A stretch of DNA of 64,000 bases from Tenuibacillus multivorans (GTDB lineage Bacteria; Bacillota; Bacilli; Bacillales; Alkalibacillaceae): the NCBI RefSeq assembly GCF_900103915.1, contig NZ_FNIG01000004.1, positions 222,778-286,777 of the forward strand. The letters run 5' to 3'. Shown here piece by piece: positions 33,337 through 42,241 of the stretch. The notes under the pieces are model-generated. The model saw nothing but the letters and a program-made list of their open reading frames with translations. It was not told where the DNA came from and did no database searches. Every line of letters begins with the position of its first letter. Position 1 is the stretch's first letter. A program made the translations under genes and the position numbers.

Positions 33337-34383
33337 ATGATGAACAGTAAACATCATAAATTATGGTTGTGGTTGCCTATTTTTTTATTAATATTAATGG
33401 CTACCATGAGTTTTTCTGTCACATTAGGAGCTGCCAATATTAATTGGCAGCTTGTTTGGCAAATAATCTTTTCAAAAATACCTTGGTTAAGCGATTGGGT
33501 GGATGTGACCTGGAGTGACTCAGCGGAAACAATCGTATGGGATATCCGTATGCCCCGAGTGTTATTGGGTGCGCTTGTTGGTGCAGCTTTGGCATTAGCA
33601 GGAGCTATTTATCAAGGTGTGTTACGTAACCCTCTTGCTGATCCGTTTATTTTAGGCGTTTCATCAGGTGCTTCTTTTGGTGCATCTCTTGTGATGGTTT
33701 TTGGATGGCAACTCATGTTGCTAGGCCGTTTCACACTTCCGGCTGTTGCATTTGTTTCAGGATTTGTCAGTTTACTCATTGTTTATTTTTTATCGCGGGT
33801 TAATCATAAAGTGCGTTTGGAAACGATTATATTAGCCGGGGTTGTCGTGCAGTCTTTTGTTGGGGCTTGTTTATCTCTTGTTTTGTCCTTATCAAACGAA
33901 CAGCTTCAGACGATTGTTTTTTGGATGATGGGTAGCTTAGCATTAACGGATTGGAGCTATAACCAAATTATTTTTCCAATTATTTTAATGGTTGGCGTGC
34001 TATCACTGTTTTTTGTCAAAGAGCTTAATATGTTAGGACTAGGTGAAGAAGTCGCCCATCATAGTGGAGTGTCCGTCCAACGTACTAGGTTTGTATTGTT
34101 AGTCTTAGCATCAATTATAACTGGAGCGGCCGTGTCTGTTTCCGGCGCGATTGGTTTTGTCGGCTTAGTCGTTCCGCATATTATTCGATTACTATTTGGC
34201 GCTGATTACCGTGTCATTTTGCCACTATCAATAGTCGGCGGTGCGATTTTCCTTGTCGGAGCCGATGCGTTTTCGAGAACAATTTTAGCGCCACGTGAAA
34301 TTCCTTTAGGGGTCATTACCGCCTTTTTAGGGGCTCCGTTTTTTGGGTATTTACTGCGTCGAGCTAAGCGGGGCTATTTTTAG
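33337..34383 (+). CDS. btuC: Cobalamin ABC importer permease BtuC
   Basis: The 348-residue FecCD-family permease has nine to ten membrane helices. Conserved segments are IRMPRVLLGALVGAALALAG near residue 70, GVLRNPLADPFILGVSSGAS near 92 and AIGFVGLVVPHIIRLLFG in the C-terminal half. It forms the channel of a type II ABC importer. It starts 12 nt after btuF and 15 nt before btuD, in one riboswitch-controlled operon. Confidence 0.92.
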   Translation: MMNSKHHKLWLWLPIFLLILMATMSFSVTLGAANINWQLVWQIIFSKIPWLSDWVDVTWSDSAETIVWDIRMPRVLLGALVGAALALAGAIYQGVLRNPLADPFILGVSSGASFGASLVMVFGWQLMLLGRFTLPAVAFVSGFVSLLIVYFLSRVNHKVRLETIILAGVVVQSFVGACLSLVLSLSNEQLQTIVFWMMGSLALTDWSYNQIIFPIILMVGVLSLFFVKELNMLGLGEEVAHHSGVSVQRTRFVLLVLASIITGAAVSVSGAIGFVGLVVPHIIRLLFGADYRVILPLSIVGGAIFLVGADAFSRTILAPREIPLGVITAFLGAPFFGYLLRRAKRGYF

Positions 34384-34398
34384 GAGGAGGAGTCAACA

Positions 34399-35163
34399 GT
34401 GCTAGATTTACAGAACGTCAGTAAATCAATTGAGGGTAAAACAATCGTGAATGATATTACCTTTTCTGTCCAAAAAGGTAGCTGCGTTGGCTTGATTGGG
34501 CCTAATGGTGCTGGTAAATCAACGTTGGTTAAACTCGTTTCAGCCTTAGAAAAACCTTCAGGTGGTAGCATTCAGTTTATCGGAAAAGATGTTCAAGATT
34601 GGACTGTTAAAAAGTTAGCGCGACACATCGCTGTCTTAACTCAGGGAGGATTAGATCCTTATCCTATAACGGTTTTCGATGCTGTGTTAATGGGACGCTA
34701 TCCGCACTTAGGATTTTTTGAGCGGGAAAGTAAAAGCGATTACGGTCAAGTTGATGAAGTTCTTAACATTACAGGCTTAACCGATTTTCGTGATCAAATG
34801 CTTGATACATTAAGTGGCGGTGAAAAACAGCGTGTGGCCATTGCTAAGGCGATGGTCCAGCAGCCACAATTACTTTTACTTGATGAACCGACGACCTTTC
34901 TTGATATTGGACACCAAAAACATATTTTAAAGTTAGTAAAAGATTGGCAAAAACGTGATGGCTTAACGGTCATGATGGTGCTTCATGATTTGAATTTGGC
35001 TGCCCAATTCTGCGATGAGTTAGTTTTAATGGATGAGGGCCAGATTGTTAACATTGGTACTAGTCGTGATATCATCACCTCAGAAACGCTTGAAAAAGTG
35101 TATCATACGAACCCTGAGATTATACAGCATCCAACATTAAATATTCCCCAAATTTTATTATAA
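34399..35163 (+). CDS. btuD: Cobalamin ABC importer ATPase BtuD
   Basis: The 254-residue ATPase has Walker A GPNGAGKST near residue 34, the Q-loop LTQGG and the signature LSGGEKQRV near 138. Walker B LLLLDEPTTFLDI and the switch histidine in LHDLN complete the set. It is the FecE/BtuD type. The start is GTG at 34399, with AGGAGG and GGAG tandem ribosome sites. It completes the btuFCD operon. Confidence 0.92.
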   Translation: MLDLQNVSKSIEGKTIVNDITFSVQKGSCVGLIGPNGAGKSTLVKLVSALEKPSGGSIQFIGKDVQDWTVKKLARHIAVLTQGGLDPYPITVFDAVLMGRYPHLGFFERESKSDYGQVDEVLNITGLTDFRDQMLDTLSGGEKQRVAIAKAMVQQPQLLLLDEPTTFLDIGHQKHILKLVKDWQKRDGLTVMMVLHDLNLAAQFCDELVLMDEGQIVNIGTSRDIITSETLEKVYHTNPEIIQHPTLNIPQILL

Positions 35164-35234
35164 ATTTTTATTCGTAATTCAAGGCTTGTTTAGTATAATG
35201 GGTAGTAGAAAAATTAATGAAATGGGGAAGCTGC

Positions 35235-36056
35235 ATGATTGAATGGAGAAATTTATATCGAGGCATGATTATGGGGGCCAGTGATATTGTTCCGGGTGTC
35301 AGTGGTGGAACAATTGCTGTTGTCTTAGGCATATATGAACGGTTTATTGAAGCAATCAATGGCGTTTTTACAAAGGAATGGAAAAGACATTTCGCATTTT
35401 TGATTCCTTTAGGTGTCGGTGTCGTTTTCGCCATGTGGTTACTAGCTGGTGCGATTAATTGGGCATTTGAATACTACCCAAATCAAGTTCAATTTTTATT
35501 TTTAGGATTAATTGCCGGTGTTATACCACTATTGGTAAGGAAATCAGAATATAAGCAGACCTTTGGGGGCACGCATTATATTTTATTTATCTTAGCTACA
35601 TTGTTTGTTGCATCCATGGCTTTCTTTAGTGAAGGCTCTGATACAAGTGCTATGACTTCATTTGATGCCAAAACATATATTCTACTGTTTTTTTCAGGTT
35701 GGTTAGCTAGTTCGGCTATGATCTTACCCGGCATTAGTGGGTCGTTCTTATTATTATTGGTTGGTATGTATCCGACATTTACTTATGCGATCGAAGAATT
35801 GGTAATCGATGCTCTAATTCCATTAGGGTTAGGTATCGCACTTGGACTAATTATTATGAGTAAAATACTAACTTACTTGTTTCATCGCTTCTATTATCAA
35901 ACCTATGCCCTAATCATTGGACTTGTTATCGGCTCGCTTGTAGTAATTTTCCCGGGCTTCGAGAGCGAATCCATGCGAAATGTGTTGAGTGCAATTGCGT
36001 TTATCCTTGGACTACTCGTAGCATATGGTTTAGGCAAAATTGAACATAAGGAGTAA
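35235..36056 (+). CDS. popT: DUF368 polyprenyl-phosphate transporter (PopT-like)
   Basis: The 273-residue membrane protein has about eight helices and the two DUF368 signatures: GASDIVPGVSGGTIAVVLGIY near residue 15 and the internal repeat SSAMILPGISGSFLLLLVGMY near residue 160. DUF368 proteins such as PopT recycle undecaprenyl phosphate by flipping it back to the inner leaflet, supporting cell-wall synthesis. ATG at 35235 is preferred, with GGGGAAG upstream; the in-frame ATG at 35217 has no site. It is a single gene followed by a hairpin. Confidence 0.85.
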   Translation: MIEWRNLYRGMIMGASDIVPGVSGGTIAVVLGIYERFIEAINGVFTKEWKRHFAFLIPLGVGVVFAMWLLAGAINWAFEYYPNQVQFLFLGLIAGVIPLLVRKSEYKQTFGGTHYILFILATLFVASMAFFSEGSDTSAMTSFDAKTYILLFFSGWLASSAMILPGISGSFLLLLVGMYPTFTYAIEELVIDALIPLGLGIALGLIIMSKILTYLFHRFYYQTYALIIGLVIGSLVVIFPGFESESMRNVLSAIAFILGLLVAYGLGKIEHKE

Positions 36057-36060
36057 ATGA

Positions 36061-36092
36061 AACCCTTCCAGCATTTTGTTGGAAGGGTTAAT
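36061..36092 (+). terminator. Hairpin after the PopT-like gene
   Basis: AACCCTTCCA pairs with TGGAAGGGTT around GCATTTTGT, followed by a weak T-rich stretch. Confidence 0.7.
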
Positions 36093-36132
36093 TTAATTAC
36101 GTTGGAATTCTATTTCCGAACATCGATTATTC

Positions 36133-36367
36133 TAATAATTCCCCATTGAACCTACTTTTTTGCCCCATGAGTGCTAATAATTCCCCATTGAACCTACTTT
36201 ATTACCCAATGAGTGTTAATAATTCCCCGATGAATCTGCATTTTTGCCCCATGAGTGCTAATAATTCCCCGATGAGTCTGCATTTTTGCCCCATGAGTGC
36301 TAATAATTCCCCGATGAGTCTACTTTATAGCCCAATGTTTGCTATAAATTCCCCATTGAACCCACTA
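36133..36367. repeat. 42-bp (2 x 21-bp) tandem repeat array, array 1
   Basis: Five full 42-bp units start at 36133, 36175, 36217, 36259 and 36301, and a partial sixth at 36343. Each unit consists of two 21-bp halves carrying, on the minus strand, ATGGGGAATTA or ATGGGGCAAAA. Units differ by a few substitutions but never in length. A plus-strand frame stays open only because 42 is divisible by 3; the minus-strand frame that matches array 2 (GEL frame) has stops, so protein coding is unlikely. The same 21-bp family recurs at 53.9 kb. Confidence 0.9.
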
Positions 36368-38470
36368 GTTGGTTTCCTTACTTCTGATTAACCTTAATGC
36401 GTTGAGCGTAACAAGTAGAGTAGCGCCCATATCTGCTAAGATGGCAATCCATAGAGTGAGCCACCCAGGAATAACTAGCAGTAGGGCCAACACTTTTAAG
36501 CCTAACGCGAAGGCAATATTTTGTTTGATGATGTTTAGGGTGCGTCGGCTTAATCGAACCGTGAAGGGAAGCTTTTCTAAATCGTCCCCCATTAGTGCAA
36601 TATCCGCAGTCTCAAGAGCTGTATCTGTTCCAGCGCTACCCATTGCAATGCCAACATCAGCAGTAGCCAGGGCTGGGGCGTCGTTCACACCATCGCCAAT
36701 CATCGCGACCCGACCGTGCTCGTCGTGTAATTGTTTAATCTGTGTTTGTTTATCTTTAGGTAAAAGGTTTGCTAGAAACGACTTAACTCCGACTTGATTC
36801 GAAATAGATCGAGCTGTTTTTTCATTGTCTCCCGTCAGCAATACAGATTGTTTCATACCAAGTCCATGGATTTTGTTTATCATGTTTTTCGATACGTCGC
36901 GAACCGCGTCAGCAATGGCAATAAGACCGATTACTTTGTCATTTTGACTCATCAGAACAACTGTATGCCCCTCTTCTTGTAAGGTTTCGACCTCATCGGA
37001 AATGTATGGACTAACAGAATCAAACATTGAAGGACTCCCGACTTTATAGGTTTCACCATTAATTGAACCCGTAATTCCTTTGCCTGTTATTGATTGAAAG
37101 TCGTTGATATCATACTGCTTAATAGTCAAACTCTCTGTAAAATCAATAATGGCTTTAGCTAATGGGTGTTGCGATTGACTTTCTAGTGCACTTGCTATAC
37201 CGAAAAATTCCTCTTTTTGAATTGATTCATCAAAAATACGATAGCTTTGGACAACAGGTTTTCCTTGAGTAATTGTTCCGGTTTTGTCAAAGGCAATAGC
37301 CTTGATATGACCGAGCGATTCTAAATAGGCACCACCTTTAACAAGAACACCGTTACGGGCTGCACTTCCAATAGCTGTGACAATCGCAACAGGTGTTGAC
37401 ACGACTAGGGCACATGGACAACCGACGACTAATACTGCAAGCCCTTGATATAACCATGTTTCGAAGTTCAGCCCGAAAAATACTGGTGGAACAATAGCCA
37501 CGCCAAGAGCGATTAACATGATTAATGGTGTATAATAAGCCGCAAAACGATCGACAAACTGTTGAGCAGGCGCTTTTTCATTCTGTGCTTCTTCAACTAA
37601 ATGAATAATTTTTGCAAGTGTTGTATCCTTAACGAGTTTGGTCGTGCGAACTTCTAAATAACCTTCTTCGTTTAACGTTCCAGCAAAAACTTCATCATCC
37701 AAGGCTTTGTAGACGGGCACTGATTCACCGGTAATGGCGGCTTGGTTGATGGAAGTTTCGCCTTTAACGACAACACCATCGACTGGTATTTTTTCGCCTG
37801 GTTTAATCATTACGACGTCGTTTATTTGAATGTCCTCAACGTTTACCTCTTGTTTTTCGCCATTACGGATAACATTTGCGGTTTTCGGTGCAATTCCCAT
37901 CAAGGACTGAATTGAGTTCCGTGCTTGATCCATAGAATAGGATTCAAGCGCTTCACTAATCGCAAATAAAATAACAACAGCTGCCCCCTCAATCCATTCA
38001 CCGATTAAGGCAGCGCCAATGACAGCAATGGTCATCAATGTATTCATATCAAATCGAAGACGTACAAGATTACGAAAGCCTGTTAAAAATAGTTGATGTC
38101 CACCAACGACAATAGAGGCGATAAATGCTCCAAGCGTTAATGAATGGTCTGTACCTAATTGAAAATGTGAGATAAGCCCGGTAACAAGTAATATAAAGGA
38201 GCCAACAACATTTCCGTTTTCTTTAACATAATCCAAAAATGATTTTTGTGGTGTATTTTCATACTCTTGGGTGACTTTTAAATTTTCGAAGGATCCGGCT
38301 TTTTCTAGTTGCTCAATTGAAGCCGAACCTTCGACTTTAATTTTGGATGCGCCGAAATTAACCTCGGCGTTTTTGACTGTGGAAATTTCTTTAACATTAT
38401 TTTCGAATGTTTTAGCGCAATTAGCACAGGACATGCCCTGCACATAAAAGCTTTGTTCTTCACTAGCCAT
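36365..38470 (-). CDS. cadA: Cadmium/zinc/cobalt-translocating P-type ATPase CadA
   Basis: The 701-residue P1B-type ATPase has one N-terminal heavy-metal domain with GMSCANC at about residues 12-18. It then has TGES in the actuator domain, the CPC membrane motif in VVGCPCALVV near residue 350, phosphorylation site DKTGT near 395 and hinge GDGVNDAP near 600. The CPC motif, with the SEALESYSMDQAR segment, indicates Cd/Zn/Co export. It starts 2 nt after cadC, with an operator in front. The last codons touch the 21-bp repeat array. Confidence 0.92.
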   Translation of the reverse strand: MASEEQSFYVQGMSCANCAKTFENNVKEISTVKNAEVNFGASKIKVEGSASIEQLEKAGSFENLKVTQEYENTPQKSFLDYVKENGNVVGSFILLVTGLISHFQLGTDHSLTLGAFIASIVVGGHQLFLTGFRNLVRLRFDMNTLMTIAVIGAALIGEWIEGAAVVILFAISEALESYSMDQARNSIQSLMGIAPKTANVIRNGEKQEVNVEDIQINDVVMIKPGEKIPVDGVVVKGETSINQAAITGESVPVYKALDDEVFAGTLNEEGYLEVRTTKLVKDTTLAKIIHLVEEAQNEKAPAQQFVDRFAAYYTPLIMLIALGVAIVPPVFFGLNFETWLYQGLAVLVVGCPCALVVSTPVAIVTAIGSAARNGVLVKGGAYLESLGHIKAIAFDKTGTITQGKPVVQSYRIFDESIQKEEFFGIASALESQSQHPLAKAIIDFTESLTIKQYDINDFQSITGKGITGSINGETYKVGSPSMFDSVSPYISDEVETLQEEGHTVVLMSQNDKVIGLIAIADAVRDVSKNMINKIHGLGMKQSVLLTGDNEKTARSISNQVGVKSFLANLLPKDKQTQIKQLHDEHGRVAMIGDGVNDAPALATADVGIAMGSAGTDTALETADIALMGDDLEKLPFTVRLSRRTLNIIKQNIAFALGLKVLALLLVIPGWLTLWIAILADMGATLLVTLNALRLIRSKETN

Positions 38471-38472
38471 AG

Positions 38473-38829
38473 TTACCCCTCCAATTCCTCTTGGTGCTCG
38501 ACAGCTACTTTAATGAGGTCATGGACGTGGTGATCATCGAGCGAATAATAGACGTTTTTCCCTTCTTTTCTTACTTTCGATAAGCCATGTTTTTTTAGGG
38601 TGCGTAAATGATGTGATGCTGTGGCAACAGATGAATCGGTTATTGCTGCAACATCGCATACGCAAAGTTCCTTTTCTACCGTGAGTGCGTGGGCAATCTT
38701 GACCCGCGTTTCATCACTTAATATTTTAAAAAGCTGGCTGACGGATTTAACCGGGACTTCCTTCAAGGATGTATGAACAGATTGTAGTTGATCCTCTGAT
38801 ACATTTGACGTGCAGTTTGGAAGCTTCAT
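38473..38829 (-). CDS. cadC: Cadmium-responsive repressor CadC
   Basis: The 118-residue ArsR/SmtB protein has the CadC-type metal site: an N-terminal Cys6 plus Cys56 and Cys58 in KELCVCDVAA. The winged helix contains SSVATASHHLRTLKKHG, and a C-terminal DDHHVHDLIKVAVEH region could form the alpha-5 site. Cd, Zn or Pb would release it from the operators seen in its promoter. It is transcribed with cadA, divergent from a GNAT gene. Confidence 0.93.
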   Translation of the reverse strand: MKLPNCTSNVSEDQLQSVHTSLKEVPVKSVSQLFKILSDETRVKIAHALTVEKELCVCDVAAITDSSVATASHHLRTLKKHGLSKVRKEGKNVYYSLDDHHVHDLIKVAVEHQEELEG

Positions 38830-38846
38830 AAGCTATTCCTCATTTC

Positions 38847-38898
38847 ATTCAAATATTCATTTGATTGTATTATATTCAAATTGTCGTTTGAATGTCAA
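38847..38898 (-). promoter_or_regulatory. cadC promoter with two CadC-type operators
   Basis: On the minus strand TTGACA (38898-38893) and TATAAT (38874-38869) are 18 nt apart. Between them lies ATTCAAA-6 nt-TTTGAAT (38874-38893), a perfect 7-bp inverted repeat. A second, imperfect site ATTCAAATATTCATTTGATT lies downstream at 38847-38866. Such TCAAATA-type palindromes are known CadC operators. Confidence 0.75.
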
Positions 38899-38953
38899 TG
38901 AATTGAATTGATTATTTTTTTCAATTAAAATTTTAATGAAAGAGGTGACGAGG

Positions 38954-39457
38954 ATGATACGAGAAGGGCAGTTAAAGGATTTAGACAAGATTGAAAGTCT
39001 CGTTAAACGAGCTAAAGAAAAAATGCTTGAAGAAGGTAATGACCAATGGGATGATACATATCCGAAACGTGAACATTACGAGGACGACTTACGTCATGGT
39101 CGGTTATTTGTTTACGAAGAAAAAGGAAGAATTCTTGGAGCAGCTTGTATCAGTGATACAGGTCACTCTGAATATGATGAAATTGATTGGAAGACAACCA
39201 TAAAACCTTATTTATGTATGAAGCGATTAGCTGTCGATCCAACGACACGCCAACGAGGAATTGGGCTAAAATTTTATCAATTTGCAGAAGAGTTAGCTAA
39301 AGATAGAGAGGTACCATCGCTCAGAACAGATACGAATGGTGCCAATAAAGCAGCTTTACGCTTATTCGAAAAGGCTGGCTATTCATTTGTTACAGCAGAA
39401 CGCCATGGACATTATAAAGAACCATTTGTTTATTATGAAAAAGTGGTTGGGAAGTGA
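38954..39457 (+). CDS. GNAT-family acetyltransferase
   Basis: The 167-residue protein has a GNAT core with KRLAVDPTTRQRGIGLKFY near residue 93 as acetyl-CoA loop, and NGANKAALRLFEKAGYSF near the end. The start at 38954 is chosen since GAGGTG lies 6 nt upstream; the ATG at 38936 has none. It is divergent from cadC and possibly shares the AT-rich promoter region. Substrate unknown. Confidence 0.85.
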   Translation: MIREGQLKDLDKIESLVKRAKEKMLEEGNDQWDDTYPKREHYEDDLRHGRLFVYEEKGRILGAACISDTGHSEYDEIDWKTTIKPYLCMKRLAVDPTTRQRGIGLKFYQFAEELAKDREVPSLRTDTNGANKAALRLFEKAGYSFVTAERHGHYKEPFVYYEKVVGK

Positions 39458-39470
39458 AGTGAAAGCACTC

Positions 39471-39494
39471 GCCATCTATTAGTGAGTGCTTTTA
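39471..39494 (+). terminator. Terminator after the GNAT gene
   Basis: AAAGCACTC pairs with GAGTGCTTT, followed by T and AATAAC. Confidence 0.65.
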
Positions 39495-39540
39495 ATAACA
39501 CTTTAGGTATGTTTAACGTTGTAAAAGGATTTAGGTATAA

Positions 39541-39594
39541 AAAAACTAAGGCCTTCGCCATTAGCGTGGCGATAAGCCTTAGTTTTTCTTTTTT
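39541..39594. terminator. Long bidirectional hairpin before pepF 3' end
   Basis: AAAAACTAAGGC and CGCCA pair with TGGCG and GCCTTAGTTTTT, with A and T runs on both sides. It mainly serves pepF on the minus strand. Confidence 0.85.
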
Positions 39595-41386
39595 ATTCAG
39601 TTAAGCTTAAATACTCTTTTACATCGTTTTTACAAAGCTCAATGCCTTTTTCCCAGAATGATTCTTTTGTAATATCTTCACCTAAATGCTTCATGGCAAG
39701 ATCTTCAACAGTCATAACAGCTGTATCACGGAGAAGTGCCATATATTTATCTTCATAATTTGTACCTTCTTCCAATGCTTTTGCATAAATACTTAGGGAG
39801 AATAGGTAACCAAATGTGTACGGGAAGTTATAGAATGGAACACCCGTAATATGGAAATGTAGCTTATTAGCCCAGAAGCTTGGACTTGTTGAGTTCACAG
39901 CATCACAATAAGCCTCACGCTGCGCTTCATCTGTTAATTCATTTAAGCGACTAGCAGGAACGAAACCATTTTTACGCTCTTCATAGAATCTTGTTTCAAA
40001 TAAGAAACGAGAGTGAATGTTCATAAAGAATGCGACACTTCGCTGTAATTTATCTTCAAGTAAGGCCACTTTTTCGCTCTCTGATGATGCCTGTTTAAGA
40101 GAGGCATCTGCCACAATCATTTCAGCAAAAGTAGATGCTGTTTCCGCCACGTTCATCGCATAACGACGATTTAATGGATGCACACCTTTTAACGCATAAG
40201 AGTGGAATGCGTGACCAAGCTCGTGTGCCAGCGTTGCGACGTTAGACATCGATCCACTGTAAGTCATGAAAATACGGGATTGTTCGCTTAATGGGAACCC
40301 TGTACAGAACCCGCCTGGACGTTTACCCGGACGGTCTTCGGCTTCAATCCAGGCATCTTCAAAGGCTGTTTTCGCAAAGTTTGCCATCTTCGGACTAAAC
40401 TTCTCAAAATGTTCGAGGATAAAGGCAGCTCCATCATCATATGAAAGTTTCTTTTTATTCTTTTGAGTCGATGCGCCAAGATCGTACCACTCTAGTTTTT
40501 CCTTACCTAATAGTTTAGCTTTACGATAAAGGAAATCCACAAAAGGGTCTTTGTTTTTAGAGATTGCTCCCCACATGGCGTATAATGTATCCTGTTGCAT
40601 GCGGTTAATATCAAGTGGCTCTTTTAAAACGTTATCCCAGCCTCGTTTTTGATACGTATTTAAACGGAACCCGGCTAAGTGGTTTAAAGTTTTAGCAAAT
40701 AGATTTTCTTTTTCTTTCCATGTCGCTTCTAGCTTTTCAAAAACTTCTTTACGCACCTCAGGATTTTCATGGGAAAGAAGGTTGTTGGCCTGGCCAACTG
40801 ATAATTCTTTTTCTTCACTTTCAACATTAACGGTTACTGTCATTCCACCAACAATGGTGTTATACATTTGTCCCCATGCATGATAGCCATCAACGGATAA
40901 AGCAGTAATAAGCGCCTCTTCATCCTCGGAAAGCTGCTCTTGTGCTTGTGTACGCCATTCATTCAGCACAAAATTAAGCTCGCTAAGCTTTTCATGATTT
41001 AAAAGCTCGTTCCAAACGTTTTCATCGGTTTTGGCTAGCTTTTGTTTTAGAATGTTAAAGGCAGAATTAAATAGTGCCGACATTTCCGTAATTTCACTTC
41101 GGAGAGCACTAGCCTTTTGGTCACTCATGTCTTGTGCTTCCAAACAACTGACAAATGCTCCAGCTTGACTTACGCTCATTAAGATATCTGCTGCTTGATT
41201 TAGTGTTTCGGCAACTTGATCAGCTTTAGAAGCTGATTTGGGTGTTTTAAAATCTTTTAACTGTTCTGCGTATGTACGAACGCGGTCTTTAGTTTGATCT
41301 AAATGTTTACGAAACTCTGGTGATTCACTACCACCTTTAAAAAAGACTTCTAAGTCCCAGACTATAGGGTATGCTGTTTTACTCAT
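39593..41386 (-). CDS. pepF: M3-family oligoendopeptidase (PepF-like)
   Basis: The 597-residue protein is a PepF/M3B metallopeptidase. An N-terminal helical region is followed by the catalytic domain with zinc motif HELGHAFH near residue 390 and a downstream glutamate in NVAETASTFAEM. Family marks include GRPGG-like KRPGGFCTGFPLSEQS and FNFPYTFGYLFSLS near the end. It cleaves short cytoplasmic peptides. AGGAGG precedes the ATG. It is monocistronic, with a long terminator hairpin. Confidence 0.92.
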   Translation of the reverse strand: MSKTAYPIVWDLEVFFKGGSESPEFRKHLDQTKDRVRTYAEQLKDFKTPKSASKADQVAETLNQAADILMSVSQAGAFVSCLEAQDMSDQKASALRSEITEMSALFNSAFNILKQKLAKTDENVWNELLNHEKLSELNFVLNEWRTQAQEQLSEDEEALITALSVDGYHAWGQMYNTIVGGMTVTVNVESEEKELSVGQANNLLSHENPEVRKEVFEKLEATWKEKENLFAKTLNHLAGFRLNTYQKRGWDNVLKEPLDINRMQQDTLYAMWGAISKNKDPFVDFLYRKAKLLGKEKLEWYDLGASTQKNKKKLSYDDGAAFILEHFEKFSPKMANFAKTAFEDAWIEAEDRPGKRPGGFCTGFPLSEQSRIFMTYSGSMSNVATLAHELGHAFHSYALKGVHPLNRRYAMNVAETASTFAEMIVADASLKQASSESEKVALLEDKLQRSVAFFMNIHSRFLFETRFYEERKNGFVPASRLNELTDEAQREAYCDAVNSTSPSFWANKLHFHITGVPFYNFPYTFGYLFSLSIYAKALEEGTNYEDKYMALLRDTAVMTVEDLAMKHLGEDITKESFWEKGIELCKNDVKEYLSLTE

Positions 41387-41488
41387 CAGTGAAGACCTCC
41401 TATTAGCTTCAAAATTTTCTTAATTTATTGTCATTATTATACCATGATTATTACTTCGGATAAAGAATATTTCGTAATATGAAATAAT

Positions 41489-41520
41489 AAAAACGTTCCC
41501 AGATTAAGCTGGGAACGTGC
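41489..41520 (-). terminator. Terminator of the LLM-VOC operon
   Basis: ACGTTCCCAG pairs with CTGGGAACGT (41493-41518), and the minus-strand side is followed by TTTTTATTATTT. Confidence 0.8.
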
Positions 41521-41524
41521 ACAC

Positions 41525-42220
41525 TTAAAAAATCGATCTAAACTTGATTAAATTAAATTTAAACCTCGCTTCTATACCGCGACCCTGTTGAACAAACAAT
41601 TTTCCGTTTTCTAATTTCCATTCATAAGTTGTACCAGATTGCTTGGCATCATCTAGTTGATAAATGCGTTTTAATTGGTTAGCAAATTCATCGGGGTTTT
41701 CTGAGAAAATCGTGACGTTATTAAACTCACTTGCATTCATATCTGCTTCGCTAGTGGGTTTGTTTCCTTCCCCACTCCATTCAATTAAAAATGGCAGCGG
41801 TTCTGCATCAAAATCATATTTTGGAAAAAGCATTTTCCATTCTAAAACACTGCCATCAGGCTTTGTTCGCTTGCCTGGAAAGGGACCGATATACTCAATT
41901 CCTTTCTCATCAAAATGTTGTTGATATTTCTCCATTTGATCAACTCGAAGCGCAAATTGGATTGGCCCTTCCTGACCTTTTTCTTTTGCAAAAGCAGTAT
42001 GCTGTATAAGCGGGTTTTCGGAGGTCTGGGCTTTTTCATCGTCATCAATTCCGAGCCACTCAATATACGCATTGTTTTTAAAAAAAGCGAGGTAATTGAA
42101 GGTTCCCCAATCATCGTGTTGACCTCCTGGAACACCAACTTGCGTATGTGATGATGTGAAGATTTCCTGATGCCTTTTTGGATCATTAGAAAAAATAACG
42201 AGATGATCAAAAGCAATCAT
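41525..42220 (-). CDS. VOC (glyoxalase-like) domain protein
   Basis: The 231-residue protein begins MIAFDHLVIFSNDP and has a glyoxalase-like domain of the type found in proteins annotated as DUF/Glyoxalase_3. A second half resembles another, degenerate VOC domain (FNNVTIFSENPDEFANQL). The ATG at 42220 is preferred because AAGGAG then lies 8 nt upstream. It starts 21 nt after the LLM oxidoreductase stop and is probably cotranscribed. Function unknown. Confidence 0.75.
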   Translation of the reverse strand: MIAFDHLVIFSNDPKRHQEIFTSSHTQVGVPGGQHDDWGTFNYLAFFKNNAYIEWLGIDDDEKAQTSENPLIQHTAFAKEKGQEGPIQFALRVDQMEKYQQHFDEKGIEYIGPFPGKRTKPDGSVLEWKMLFPKYDFDAEPLPFLIEWSGEGNKPTSEADMNASEFNNVTIFSENPDEFANQLKRIYQLDDAKQSGTTYEWKLENGKLFVQQGRGIEARFKFNLIKFRSIF

Positions 42221-42241
42221 TTTCGACACTCCTTATGAAAT

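Noticed and set aside
36133..36367. CRISPR array
   Set aside because: Repeats are directly contiguous 21/42-bp modules without unique spacers, and no cas gene is present.
36146..36391. 81-codon repeat-rich open frame on the plus strand
   Set aside because: It is a by-product of a 42-bp tandem array (42 is divisible by 3), lacks a ribosome site and runs into cadA on the other strand.
36365..38829. Copper type of P-ATPase
   Set aside because: The adjacent regulator is CadC with its cysteine site and the metal-domain and membrane segments fit the Cd/Zn/Co group, despite the shared CPC motif.
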